64,000 nucleotides of DNA from Impatiens glandulifera (taxonomy: Eukaryota > Streptophyta > Magnoliopsida > Ericales > Balsaminaceae), in NCBI RefSeq assembly GCF_907164915.1, contig NC_061870.1:4864273-4928272 (forward strand), read 5' to 3'. The notes below the pieces were generated by a model. It ran no database searches, was not told the DNA's origin, and worked only from the letters and a program-made list of their open reading frames with translations. Position numbers and translations under genes: made by a program. Positions within the stretch are counted from its first letter, which is position 1; every line of letters begins with the position of its first letter. Below are positions 10,821 to 20,552 of the stretch, in pieces.

Positions 10821-12480
10821 TTGCTTTTGCAATAACGGTCATGGCTCTATGCCTTTTAAGGAAATAATTTAACAAAATTCTTATTTCCCTTTTTTCGCAC
10901 ATCTAGTTGAAATCTATTAGTTGGCGGTTTCAAGCTTTATTTATGGACAAATGAGTTATGTTTTGGATAAAGAAACATTTTTGTTCCCCCAATTCCCATC
11001 CTTGTTTATCTTTTTTCTTTTTTGATATTGGAATGAACCATAATCCTTTGGAATGAATCATGACGTTTTCGGATTCGAAGCATATTCGGGGTAGGCTTTT
11101 AACATCTTTTATGTCCTTTGTGATGATTTTACTTTCATCAAGGAATAAGATTTATTTTTCCCCAACTTTCGAGATATTAGCTATAAATTCGATCTTGTAT
11201 ACAAACGAGTATCCATGATTATAACCCTGGAGGAATGTGGTCAACATTTAGACATTTTGAAAAAAGAATGCAACTTATTTTTAGTTGCTCGGCCCTGAAC
11301 CATATTACTTAAAAGTTCAACTCATCGTAAAAACATTTGGGAGATGTTTTCCGACTTTCTACTTTGGGTTTTCATTTGCCAATTTTCTCTCTTTTTTTTT
11401 CTTTTGTTGGCTCACGGGTATATCTAGTAGAATCGGTACATCCTTTCCTTGCCGTAGCAATCAAGACTTGAGTCTGAGTAGGGAATAAATGGTTATTTCA
11501 ATACCTCAACCACTTAAGTTGTTTTCTTTTTTTGTTCCCGGTGTATATCTGGTAGAATCAATACATTCTGCTCTTACCGTATCAATTATGACTACAGTCT
11601 AAGTGAGCATGAATGTTGATTTCAATACCTCAACCAACACAGGAATATTTTAATTTTTTAAGATATTTTCAGGGTTTATTCCGGGTCTCTTTTTGGCATT
11701 TTCATCTTCTTGGTTTTTTCCCAAAGCATGACTTTCAAAACCTCTCCTTATCTAACAAAAGTAACAATGTGGTGTCCTTTCTCAATTTGGGGCTTTAAGC
11801 CTCGCTTTTATGGGTTTATTCGGGTTCTTTTCTTCAAAAACCTTCGATGGAGGATTACTCTCAGGATAATCGCCTATAAACGAAAAAATGATTTTGACCA
11901 ATATCTATTTGAATCGGAATTATTGTGAAATCCTCGTTTTTGTTTATGAGAATATCACTCGAAAAGAAACGATGCTCTTACCTTTGCCTTTACTTGTTTC
12001 CTAAATCCGACACATCGACTCTTGGATGAAATCAATGTTTTCTTCCTTTCTAAAAATATTTGGTTTCTCTTGAGGAAGGGACTAGGGGGTTTTATTTATG
12101 TAAGTGAGATCGGGCCCGCAAACATGCAGGTTGCCTACGTATCTTCTCTCCTTTATTTTTTTGCATTAAGAAAAATCAGGTCTCCGTAGTTCAAACATGA
12201 GTCCTATGTCCATGTTGCAAGTTAAACAAAACTTGGGGTTCTATTATGTTAAAGTAAGAATCTTGTAAGGTTGAGCTTTAAACCGTTCTGCGTATGTTTG
12301 ATATTATACAAAAAAATATTTTAAGAGCATAGAGATTATTTAGCGCAATGAACTATTGAAGGGTCCTTCTCATTGGGGTCGAAACTCTCCCATGAGGTTT
12401 AGGAGTTTTCAGGTTCGTTTGAGAATTAGATCACCTTCCTAAGGTTTCTAGATTTTACCTTCCTATTGAAGATATCTAAC
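10821..12480 (-). other. Non-coding region between repeat array and integrase of the Tat-like relic
   Basis: No gene seen. Two similar segments near 11400-11500 and 11535-11640 share GTATATCT.GTAGAATC, TACATTC and CAATACCTCAACCA. GGTTGCCTACGTATCTTCTC at about 12130, followed by AATCAGG and CGTAGTTC, resembles a motif I recall from plant Tat/Ogre non-coding sequence. Confidence 0.4.
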
Positions 12481-13560
12481 ATGAGTTTTTGGTAAGCTTG
12501 AGTTTTACATAAAGCATGTAACCTCTTGTCTTCCATTAACATTAGTTGGACGTATCGAGATTTGAGTCATTCTTCTTCAATAACGTGTCTTTCTAAGTGT
12601 ATTCTTAGGGTTGTAATCTCGATTTCGATGGGTTGTACATCGTCCATGTCGTAAACCAAAGAGTAGGGAGTTTCATCCGTCGATGTTTGAGCAGTTGTAC
12701 GATATCCCCATAAGGCGTATGGCAACTTCTCATGTCAGTCCTTATACGTGTTGGTCATCTTCTTGATAATTCTAATCACGTTTGTGTTTTCCTCTTTGAC
12801 CGCACCATTGGTTTGTGGTCTATAAGGCGATGACTTATGACTTATGATGCTCAATCTTGAGTTCGTCGAGAAATTGTAACACTTTTTCTTGGAAGTGTCG
12901 ATCATTGTCTGAAATTAGAGTGTGAGGAACTCCATATCTAGTGATGATGCTAGTTCGGATGAACTTTGCCACTTGAGATGAATTCAATACCTTATGAGAG
13001 GCTACTTCAACCTATTTGCTTAAGTAGTGTACAATAACGAGTATGAACTCGTGTCCATTTGACGCGTGGGGATAGATTTTCCTAATAACATTGATTCCCA
13101 TGTAGAAAAGGGACAAGGAGATGTCATGCTGTAAAGGAGAGAGGCTGGTGTATGCTTCAAGTTAGCATAGATTTGGTACGCATGATAGCTCTTTACTTAG
13201 CTCACACATTCTTGTTCGAATTTTCGCCAATAATATCCTAAGCGGAGTATTTTCTTGGCTAAAGCCATTTTATTCATGTGTGGGTTGCATGTCCCTTCAT
13301 GTACTTCTTCCATGATCCTCTTGGATTCAGTATTATCTAAAAGAGCATGTTTTGACCATTGAAAGATCGACGGTAAAACATGTTGGCAATCCAAGCGTAA
13401 TTTGTGGAATACTAGTGCAAAGCACGACGTTCCCTAGCTCAGAAGTGGGAAGAATATTCTCCATACTCAATGTACTTCTAGAGAGTATCATACTAGGTTG
13501 TAGTAACATTCTCATAGGAAGTGACTGCTCCTAATTCAAAAGCAGGTCATTGATTTTGTC
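12480..13560 (-). pseudogene. Tat/Ogre-like gypsy integrase fragment
   Basis: Read on the minus strand. An H2C2 zinc-binding segment lies at 13394-13197 (EEVHEGTCNPHMN, then LAKKILRLGYYW). Next comes the integrase core with INVIRKIYPHASNGHEFI (about 13090), then HTLISDNDRHF (about 12925), and a degraded segment with IEHHKS. The order zinc finger then core is the gypsy order. Many stops and frameshifts follow beyond about 12840, so only relics of the C-terminal part can be followed to about 12480. RT, RNase H and gag are absent upstream, where unrelated repeat sequence begins at 13560. Confidence 0.8.
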
Positions 13561-14340
13561 GGATTTAAATATTGTTGTTACAATATTAAATACGCAAAAA
13601 ACATGTGCATGCCTCGGACCCGATGATTAATTGGTTAAAATAAAACGTGATACAACTAATTTTTTAAAAAAGCCAAGATTTTATAAAGTAGAGACCATTT
13701 TAAACGAGTGCGGAGGATGAAACGCGAAAACTCTTTCTCAAGTATCACCAAACTATGAGCCAAAATGAAACTCTAGTTAAAAATACATTTGTATATATAT
13801 CCCTTTTTATTGATTTTAAATTGAAAATAAATTGGCGACTCTTTATCAAATAAATAATCTTTTAAATTAATTAATTTAAATAAAGATTTCTTTAATCAAA
13901 TTTTTATTTGATTATTTCAAATCTAAAAGATTATTTAAAATTTAGTCAGATATTAATTATGATTATAATTAATTTTAAACTGTCAGGACTCATAAATCTT
14001 TTAAAATGATGTTTTATTTAAAAATAATCCTTACACGCAAACCAAGGTTGAAATATTTAGAACCTCGGACTTTTACCGAGACAAGAGTTTTCCAAGGGTT
14101 ACAATTAATTGGCGGCTCTATTCAGAATTAAATTGTTTAACTCAAAAATATAAACTTGGCTTTTGAAAAACGTGTGTATCACGTTTTCAAATTAATAGGT
14201 ACATTCCAAAGGGTACAACACCTAAAGGATGCATAAACTTTATGTTAATAAATGCATGATCCTACAAAGGGTACATAACCCTAACATTGCTTTTAGAAGT
14301 GCACGATTGGAGTTGGTACTTCTACAAATTATGTGCAAAT
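13560..14340 (+). mobile_element. Tat-like LTR/leader segment, plus orientation
   Basis: Shares long stretches with 34980-35540 and, in part, 36000-36400: GAATTGG-type AATTGGTTAAA, GAGACCATTTTAAA, GAGGATGAAACGCGAAA, GAGTATCACCAAA and TTGGCGACTC. It lies in plus orientation beside a minus-strand integrase, so it is a separate nested or rearranged piece. No coding potential. Confidence 0.5.
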
Positions 14341-15440
14341 ATTGTTGATGAAGAACGACAAATTGTTAAAAAATGAGTGATGTTGCGAGAGGAAAAACTA
14401 GAATGCATGGGATCGACGACATCCTTTAGCGATGAGTCATCCGATAGGACGTAGGCATTGTGGAGGTGAGAAATTTTCAAGTGAGTTGATATTCCCTAGT
14501 TTATGGCAGTGGTTTACCCCCTCCACTATCAATGAATGATACTCTCTTATGATTCCTCTTAGCACAAAAAACATAGATACTCTCTCCAAGCTGGTTGTTT
14601 GTCGTTCCCAAACAACTAAACCTCGTCACTACAACCCTTACGAAACTAATATATATATATATATGTATTATGTGTATGCATCTATAATCTAAGTGAACAT
14701 CTAAAATATGTTCCTTCTTCAAAACAAACACATTTTTGTAAATGTTTTGAATTTTAAATGTCAAACGATGTTCTTGCTAAAGGATATCGCCATAATCTCA
14801 TGGATCGATAGATTTCCACGAAAACGAGTGGAACCATTGGATCTATGGACTAACCCTCGTCATGAGGTTCATAAACTTCAAGATAAACAAATCCAATGTG
14901 AAAATATTGTCGACGAGGAACAATAACTTGTTACAAAATGAGTGATTTTGCGAGAGAAAAAACTAGAATGCAATGGATTGACCCCACCTTTTGGCAATAA
15001 GCCATGTAATAGGATGTAGACATTGTGGAGGTGGGAGAAAATTCTCAATTGAGTCATGGCGGTGGTTTACCCCTTCCACTATCGGTGAATGATACTCTCT
15101 TATGATTTCCCTTAGCACAAAAACCTATATACTCTCTCCAAGACAGTTGTTTGTCGTGCTCAAAAAATTAAACCTCGTCACTATAACCCTTATGTGACTA
15201 CTATATATGTCGTATGTGTATTCATCTATATTGTAAAAAAACATCTCAAGAATGTTTTATCTTCAAAACAAACACATTTTTTGTAAAATGTATTGAATTT
15301 CTAATCTCAAACGATGTCCATGCTAAGTGATGTCGCCATGATATTTTGGATTGACAACTTCCACGAGAAAGAGTGGAACCAAGGAGTCTATGGATGAACT
15401 CCCATCATGAGGTTTATTTACTTCAAAATAAACAAAACCT
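14341..15440. repeat. Two-copy tandem duplication of about 563 bp, unknown sequence
   Basis: Unit 1 at 14341-14903 and unit 2 at 14904-15440 share ATTGT.GA.GA.GAAC, TGATACTCTCTTATGATT, CTCTCCAAG, AACCTCGTCACTA and CATGAGGTT. They are moderately diverged. A short (TA)n tract lies at 14649-14662 in unit 1. In the plus frame, unit 1 encodes a 72-residue stretch (14708-14926) with no recognised domain. I cannot assign the sequence to a known element. Confidence 0.7.
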
Positions 15441-15857
15441 TCATGATGAAAATACAAAGAAGGTGGAGCTTTGCATGCTGAGTATACTTTATGGGAGAAA
15501 TTTTTGGAATCAATGTCTGTGAAAAAACTCTTACATAAGGAATATAAGTGGTATCCAACAACCAACAAGTGGTATCCAACCAAAAAAAGAAAAACAAACG
15601 AACCATAGAAGTAGCCTGATGTCCAGGGAAAAATCAGGTAAAAAGATAAAAAGATCCTTCATCATGGGTAAAGGTGGATAAGAAAGACCTAGTCTAGGAA
15701 AGACCCAAACTTTTGTTGCTCATGGGAAATCTTTACTAAAATGTAAAATCGAACCTTTCCTGATTTTTTCTAATATATAAACTTTTGTTACCCATGGATA
15801 CATTCTTTTTCTGATCTTTCAACTAAGTTTTAACATCATCAAAAAGGGGGAAATTAT
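15440..15857 (+). mobile_element. 3' internal end of a Sirevirus-like element with polypurine tract
   Basis: Non-coding and degraded. The last 35 bases (TTTTAACATCATC, then AAAAAGGGGGAAATTA at 15841-15856) match the ends of the internal regions before the LTRs at 24098 and 29520. So the LTR that follows is the 3' LTR of a now-truncated upstream copy, as well as the 5' LTR of the next. Confidence 0.6.
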
Positions 15858-17761
15858 TGTTGAGTCAAATTAAATTAACTAAAATAAACTAAGGAAATAA
15901 GTTTATTCAATGCCTACATTATTTTGATGACTTATGTTAACCTTAGTTGTGATAAAACTGAGCTGTCTATTTGTTTTATGCATGCACAAATCTAAAAGAC
16001 TTTGCTACTTTAGACGCGGTTTGAAGAAAGTTTTCTTAGACATCTTACGTAGTTACATGAGGTAGTATAACTCCTTTAGACGCATCTAAAGGGAAGCGTA
16101 GTTAGACGAAGATGTCTAACTCTTTTAGATGCGGTCTAAAGGGAATCGTAGTTAGACGAGGACGTCTAACTCCTTTAGACGCAGTCTAAAGGGAAGCGTA
16201 GTTAGACGAGGAAGTCTAACTCCTTTAGACGCGGTCTAAAGGGAAGCGTAGTTAGACGAGTTAGTCTAACTCCTTTATATGCGGTCTAAAAGGAAGCGTA
16301 GTTAAACGATGATGTCTAACTCACTTAGACGCGGTCTAAAGGGAAGCGTAGTTAGACAAGGACGTTTAACTCCTTTAGACGCTGTCTAAAGGGAAGCGTA
16401 GTTAGAAGAGGACGTCTAACTTCTTTAGACACGTTCTAAAGGGAAGTGTAGTTATACGAGGACGTCTAACTCCTTCAGACACGGTCTAAAGGGAAGCGTA
16501 GTTAGACGAGGACGTCTAACTTCTTTAGAAGCGATCTAAAGGAAAGCATAGTTAGATGAGCACGTCTAAGTCCTTTAGACGCGGTCTAAAGGGAAGCATA
16601 GATAGACGAGGACATCTAACTCCTTTAGACGTGGTCTAAAGGGATGCGTAGTTAGACGAGGGCATCTAACTCCTTTAAATGCGATCTAAAGGGATGCATA
16701 GTTAGACGAGGACGTTTAACTCCTTTAAACGCATTCTAGAGGGATGCGTAGTTAGACGAGGACGTCTAACTCCTTTAGACGTGGTCTAAAGGGATGTGTA
16801 ATTAGACGAGGACGTCTAACTCCTTTAGACGCGATCTAAAGGGATGCGTAGTTAGAAGAGGATGTCTAACTCCTTTAGACACGGTCTAAAAGAAAACGTC
16901 TGATGCCTTGCTTTAGCGGCCGTTTGAAGATAGCATCCGTCTAACCACGTTCACTTTACTGTCTACTTGTCTTCCATAGTCTAACAAGTCAGCTAATTCT
17001 ATTAAATGAATGAATGCCACGTACGCGGATATCTTTCAAATATATTCCCAGTACAAGACAAGATCAGTTGATACTCGGTACACTACCTATTCGGTATGGC
17101 CACGATCCAAATACTCAAAGTTTGTTATACTCTCATACTATAGGAGACTGTCCAACAGACACATGCCACGTGTCCACAAAGAATATTCGACCATTGGTGT
17201 ACTTCAACCATAAATAGAAGCTCAAGGACAACGGTTGAACCATGCAAATTATTGAATAACTGATTGACTATATATCTGATCGAAATTCATAGTGATAACA
17301 AAACGAACAACTGCTCAACATACATAAGAATCTTTTAATGTCTGTCTAGTTGTGATCATATTGTAATTGCATATTATTTTCTCTTTAACAAACCTCAAGT
17401 GTTGTAAGTTGAACATATGTTGTTCTGTTCAATAGAGAGTTAGCTAACTTAGTGAGTTGTATCTGATTTAAAGTCTTTAGTGGATATCCTTCTGGTTGTG
17501 GAAGAAGGGGTGACATAGGAGTTTTATCTCCGAACATCCATAAAATTCCTTGTGTTCTCTACTTTCTATCATTTGCATTCAGTTGTCTAAAGCTTCAAAT
17601 CCAACAAACAGTTCTGCATTTGAATTCGTTTAAAGAGTTTGGAGGATTTGCAAAGAATAGAAATAGATACTAATCCCTCACAAGATTATTATCGAATCGT
17701 TTATCGTAAGTTGTTCATAATATTCAGACCCCAGTCTCTATTGGTAACATCGATCCCAACA
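15858..17761 (+). mobile_element. LTR 1 of the Sirevirus-like chain (about 1.9 kb)
   Basis: Starts TGTTGAG after a polypurine tract. It ends CGATCCCAACA at 17761, two bases before a primer-binding site. Inside are a 50-bp tandem array (about 16000-16895), a G-box CCACGTGTCC near 17167, and a TATA-like CATAAATAG at 17209-17217. The block GGGGTGACATAGGAG, followed by CCGAACATCCATAAA, lies near 17505-17545 and is shared with the LTRs at 5771 and 62309. Confidence 0.85.
16000..16895. repeat. 50-bp minisatellite in LTR 1, double-palindrome monomer
   Basis: About 16 monomers of 50 bp. Each contains two inverted repeats: TTAGACG-agga-CGTCTAA and CTTTAGAC-gcg-GTCTAAAG, joined by GGAAGCGTAG. Point variants exist but the period is constant. 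The same array occurs in the LTRs at 24098 and 29520. Confidence 0.92.
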
Positions 17762-17763
17762 AG

Positions 17764-17775
17764 TGGTATCAAAGC
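17764..17775 (+). promoter_or_regulatory. Primer-binding site (initiator tRNA-Met type)
   Basis: TGGTATCAAAGC directly after the LTR CA end. It differs at one base from the exact tRNA-Met(i) complement TGGTATCAGAGC seen in the two young elements. Confidence 0.85.
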
Positions 17776-17814
17776 CTCGTTTTTTATTCTCAAGAACCAA
17801 CAAGAATTTGAATC

Positions 17815-19600
17815 ATGTCTATGTCTATCACCAACATGGTTCCCATGTTCTCAAAGGAAAACTATGTCGTGTGGAAGGCGATATTCCACCCTCATCTAGC
17901 TGCCATTGATGATGACATGTGGTTTGTCATCACCGAAAATCCGATAAAGATTGAGAAGGACAGATTTGAATGGACCATTGAAGACAAGAGGAAGATCAAC
18001 CTTGACAACTTGGCAAAAGATATTTTGTACAAAAATTTGGATGACAACATGTTCTACTGCATCATATCATGCAACTCTGCCAAAGAAATTTGGGAGAGGT
18101 TGACTCAACTCTGTGAAGGAACGAGTAAACCAAAGAGAACAAACTAATGGATGCCACACAATAGTTTGATAACATTAAGATGCGTCCTTAAGAGATGATG
18201 TCTGAATTCGATGGGAGATTCTGCAAGATTATCATCACTATTTCCACCTTAGAAGAGACTTACATCAATAGAAAGGTTGCAATCAAAGTCATGCGTGCTC
18301 TGCCCAAGGAGTGGGATATCAAGACGAGGCATTGAGGGAGTCTAAAGATCTCAACAAGATGGAGCTCTTTGACTTTCTAGTCGATCTGAAGGCCTATGAG
18401 TTTGAGATAAACTCTAGGAATGAAGAGGGGTTTTCCAAATCAGCTATCGCAACCAAGGCGTTGGTGATTGTTGAGGAGCCACCTACTGCCACTAATGTGA
18501 AGACTGTAGTATAGCAAATCAGCAGCGATGCCATGACTCTCTTCGTGAAGAAATTAGGCAAATTCATGAAGAAGAGAAATTCTAACTCAAGCTCTTCAAA
18601 TAATAACAATGATGATAAGAATAACTACAAAGCTAACTTAAAGTGTTTGAACTGTGATAAACTAGGACAATTCAATTTGGAGTGCAGGAAGCCAAAGCGA
18701 GATGAGAAGAAGAAGGACAACTAGAAAGAGTTGAAGGCTCTCAAGGCGGCTGGCAACAAATGCATGTTGGACAAAAGCGACTCAAATGATTCATCATCCA
18801 GCGATAGTGATGATGAAGAGGTCACATGCTTCAAGGCAGAAGAAGAAAAAAATCTGAGGTATTTGACTTCTCTTCTGAAGAATTTACAAGAGATGAATGA
18901 ACTGCTACACTTAATGACATGGTCATTGAGTACAAGAAGTTATCAGACTCTTTTAATGAAATAATATTGAAATATGAAACTGATAACTCTTCTTAATCTC
19001 AAACTTCTGAATCAAAAGTTTTTGAAAATAAAGTGGTTGAGCTCTCATCTAAGAATGATAAGCTCAAGGAAAAGGTCCAAACATTGTTTTATGAAAACCA
19101 ACAGTTGACATATGTGGTCAGTTCCTGGACAAGGTCTAGAGACGAAGTTAGACATCAGATAAGTATGTTGAGGCCTTCCCGATGCAAATCCGGTTTAGGA
19201 TTTGACAATGTTATTCTAGACCAGTCTTCAAAGAAGTTAAACCCAGTGGAAGACAAACTTAAGACTATAAACTTTGTCAGGGTTGTTTAACTGATAAAGG
19301 GACTGATCCAAGTTGTGAGGACTTAACCTTAAAAGATGAGATTATTTATGTCAAGACAACTGTAAACTGGATGAAACCTAGGAAGGAAGCAACCAACAAG
19401 TCTGGCAAAACAAAACCTGACAAGAAGTCAAGGAGTTTTAATAAAAAACCATCCTCTAAGGTTAACAGTTCAGCTGCTAACAAGAAGACGTCTACTAAGC
19501 CTAAGTCTTATATATTAATCACAACACAACATGGGAAATTCATCAGCTCAAATATGGATTCCTAAGGGATTGATTGACCGGGGACCCAAGTAAATGTGGG
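17815..19600 (+). pseudogene. Sirevirus-like copia gag, broken
   Basis: ATG at 17815, 40 bp after the primer-binding site. The N-terminal capsid-like part reads FSKENYVVWKAIFHPHL, then LAKDILYKNLDDNMFYCI and SAKEIWERLTQLCEG. Frameshifts near 18133 and 18328 and TAG codons near 18512 and 18722 break it. A CCHC zinc knuckle follows at about 18645-18690 (CLNCDKLGQFNLEC). Gln (CAA) replaces the His ligand. A Ser/Asp-rich linker (SDSNDSSSSDSDDEE) and a coiled-coil segment (ELSSKNDKLKEKVQTL, about 19036) follow, which is the usual long Sirevirus gag layout. It ends in a Lys-rich stretch and an IWIPKG gag/pol-junction motif near 19560. It would have formed the virus-like particle; this copy is dead. 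Confidence 0.85.
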
Positions 19601-19695
19601 TACTAAGAAGTTATAAATATGCATTTTTGTAGGTACACAGATCAGCTGCATAAAGGAACTCGGAAGCATACTCTTCTTAAAATATGCTCTAACAA

Positions 19696-19818
19696 GATCA
19701 ACAAGTGGAAGACGTGTTCACGAAACCACTCCTCAGACTAACTTTTCTTCCCTTAAAATGTTTTTGGTCTTGTAGACCTCAAAATTATTTAGTTTTTAAA
19801 ACATGCACAAATTGAAGG
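19696..19818 (+). pseudogene. Last codons of copia pol after a large deletion
   Basis: The frame starting at 19696 reads DQQVEDVFTKPLLRLTF and stops at TGA (about 19816). DVFTKP is the conserved block at the very end of copia RNase H, as at 1208 in the first element. Only about 100 bp separate it from the end of gag, so protease, integrase and RT (normally over 3 kb) are deleted. Confidence 0.8.
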
Positions 19819-20429
19819 GAAAATTGTTGATGTTTAAAATAATCAGATAGACGTATGAAGATGGAGGTCTCAATTGGTCTAATTAGAGTAGTCGTCTAAA
19901 GGATCTATGTACTTAGACGAATATTTGCTTAAGCAACTTGCAAATTAAGTCTAATTAGACGTCTACTTGTTAGACAAACGTCTAAAGCGCATGTAAATAC
20001 GCGTAGTTAGACGCCGTCTAAACAGATGCATGTTAGACGCCTGTAGACGCGCATAGTTAGACACCGTGTAAATTAGATGTCTACCCAACTTAGATTCAAG
20101 GTATGCGGATGGCATGTTAAAGGTCTAACTACGTGTGCCTTTGGACGTCTCATCCTCGGACCAATAAAAGATATCTATCACTTTAATATGCGCTGTCATT
20201 CAATTTTCTCGCTCAGTCATATTCTAAACTCGAATAACTTGAAGACACGTGTCTTTCAATGTTAAGAATATGACTAATATATCCCTCAGTTAATTACTTC
20301 ACAAAATTGCAGTTACTAAGAATTTGGTAAAATACAGTTATTGATGACTACTTTTGGGAAAAGGTCTTTTAAATAAATGACGGCTTTTAATTCAAATGAT
20401 GTCTTTTGAACTCGTGAGTATTCATTCTC
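19819..20429 (+). promoter_or_regulatory. Post-pol promoter-like region of aORF copy 4
   Basis: Begins with a polypurine-like GAAGGGAAAATTG then TGTTGATG, which could be a diverged LTR start at 19825. It carries irregular TTAGACG/CGTCTAA motifs like those in the LTR minisatellite (19910-20080). A perfect 12-bp palindrome AGACACGTGTCT (G-box) lies at 20243-20254, about 184 bp before the TATA-like box. No coding sequence. Confidence 0.5.
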
Positions 20430-20436
20430 TATTTAA
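20430..20436 (+). promoter_or_regulatory. TATA-like box of aORF copy 4
   Basis: TATTTAA in the context CTCTATTTAAGGAC, 123 bp before the ATG at 20553. It is followed by a leader with TTCTCTCTT. Weaker than the TATATAAA boxes of copies 1-3. Confidence 0.45.
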
Positions 20437-20552
20437 GGACACCTGCATGCCAAAAGGGTTTTACGCTATTTACAATCTTAAAACCCTAGTTTGATCTCTT
20501 CCTTCTCTCTTAAAGAAATCCTAATCTTGTTCGTTAACTCCCATTCTCAAGA

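Noticed and set aside
11285..11928. Small plus-strand open frames in the Tat non-coding region
   Set aside because: Phe/Leu-rich translation of T-rich DNA, no domain and no promoter context.
14649..14662. (TA)n tracts here and at 41728 and 57090 as regulatory signals
   Set aside because: Ordinary microsatellites in AT-rich DNA without associated genes.
16000..16895. Regular 50-bp repeats resembling a CRISPR array
   Set aside because: There are no unique spacers, the whole unit repeats, and it lies inside a plant LTR.
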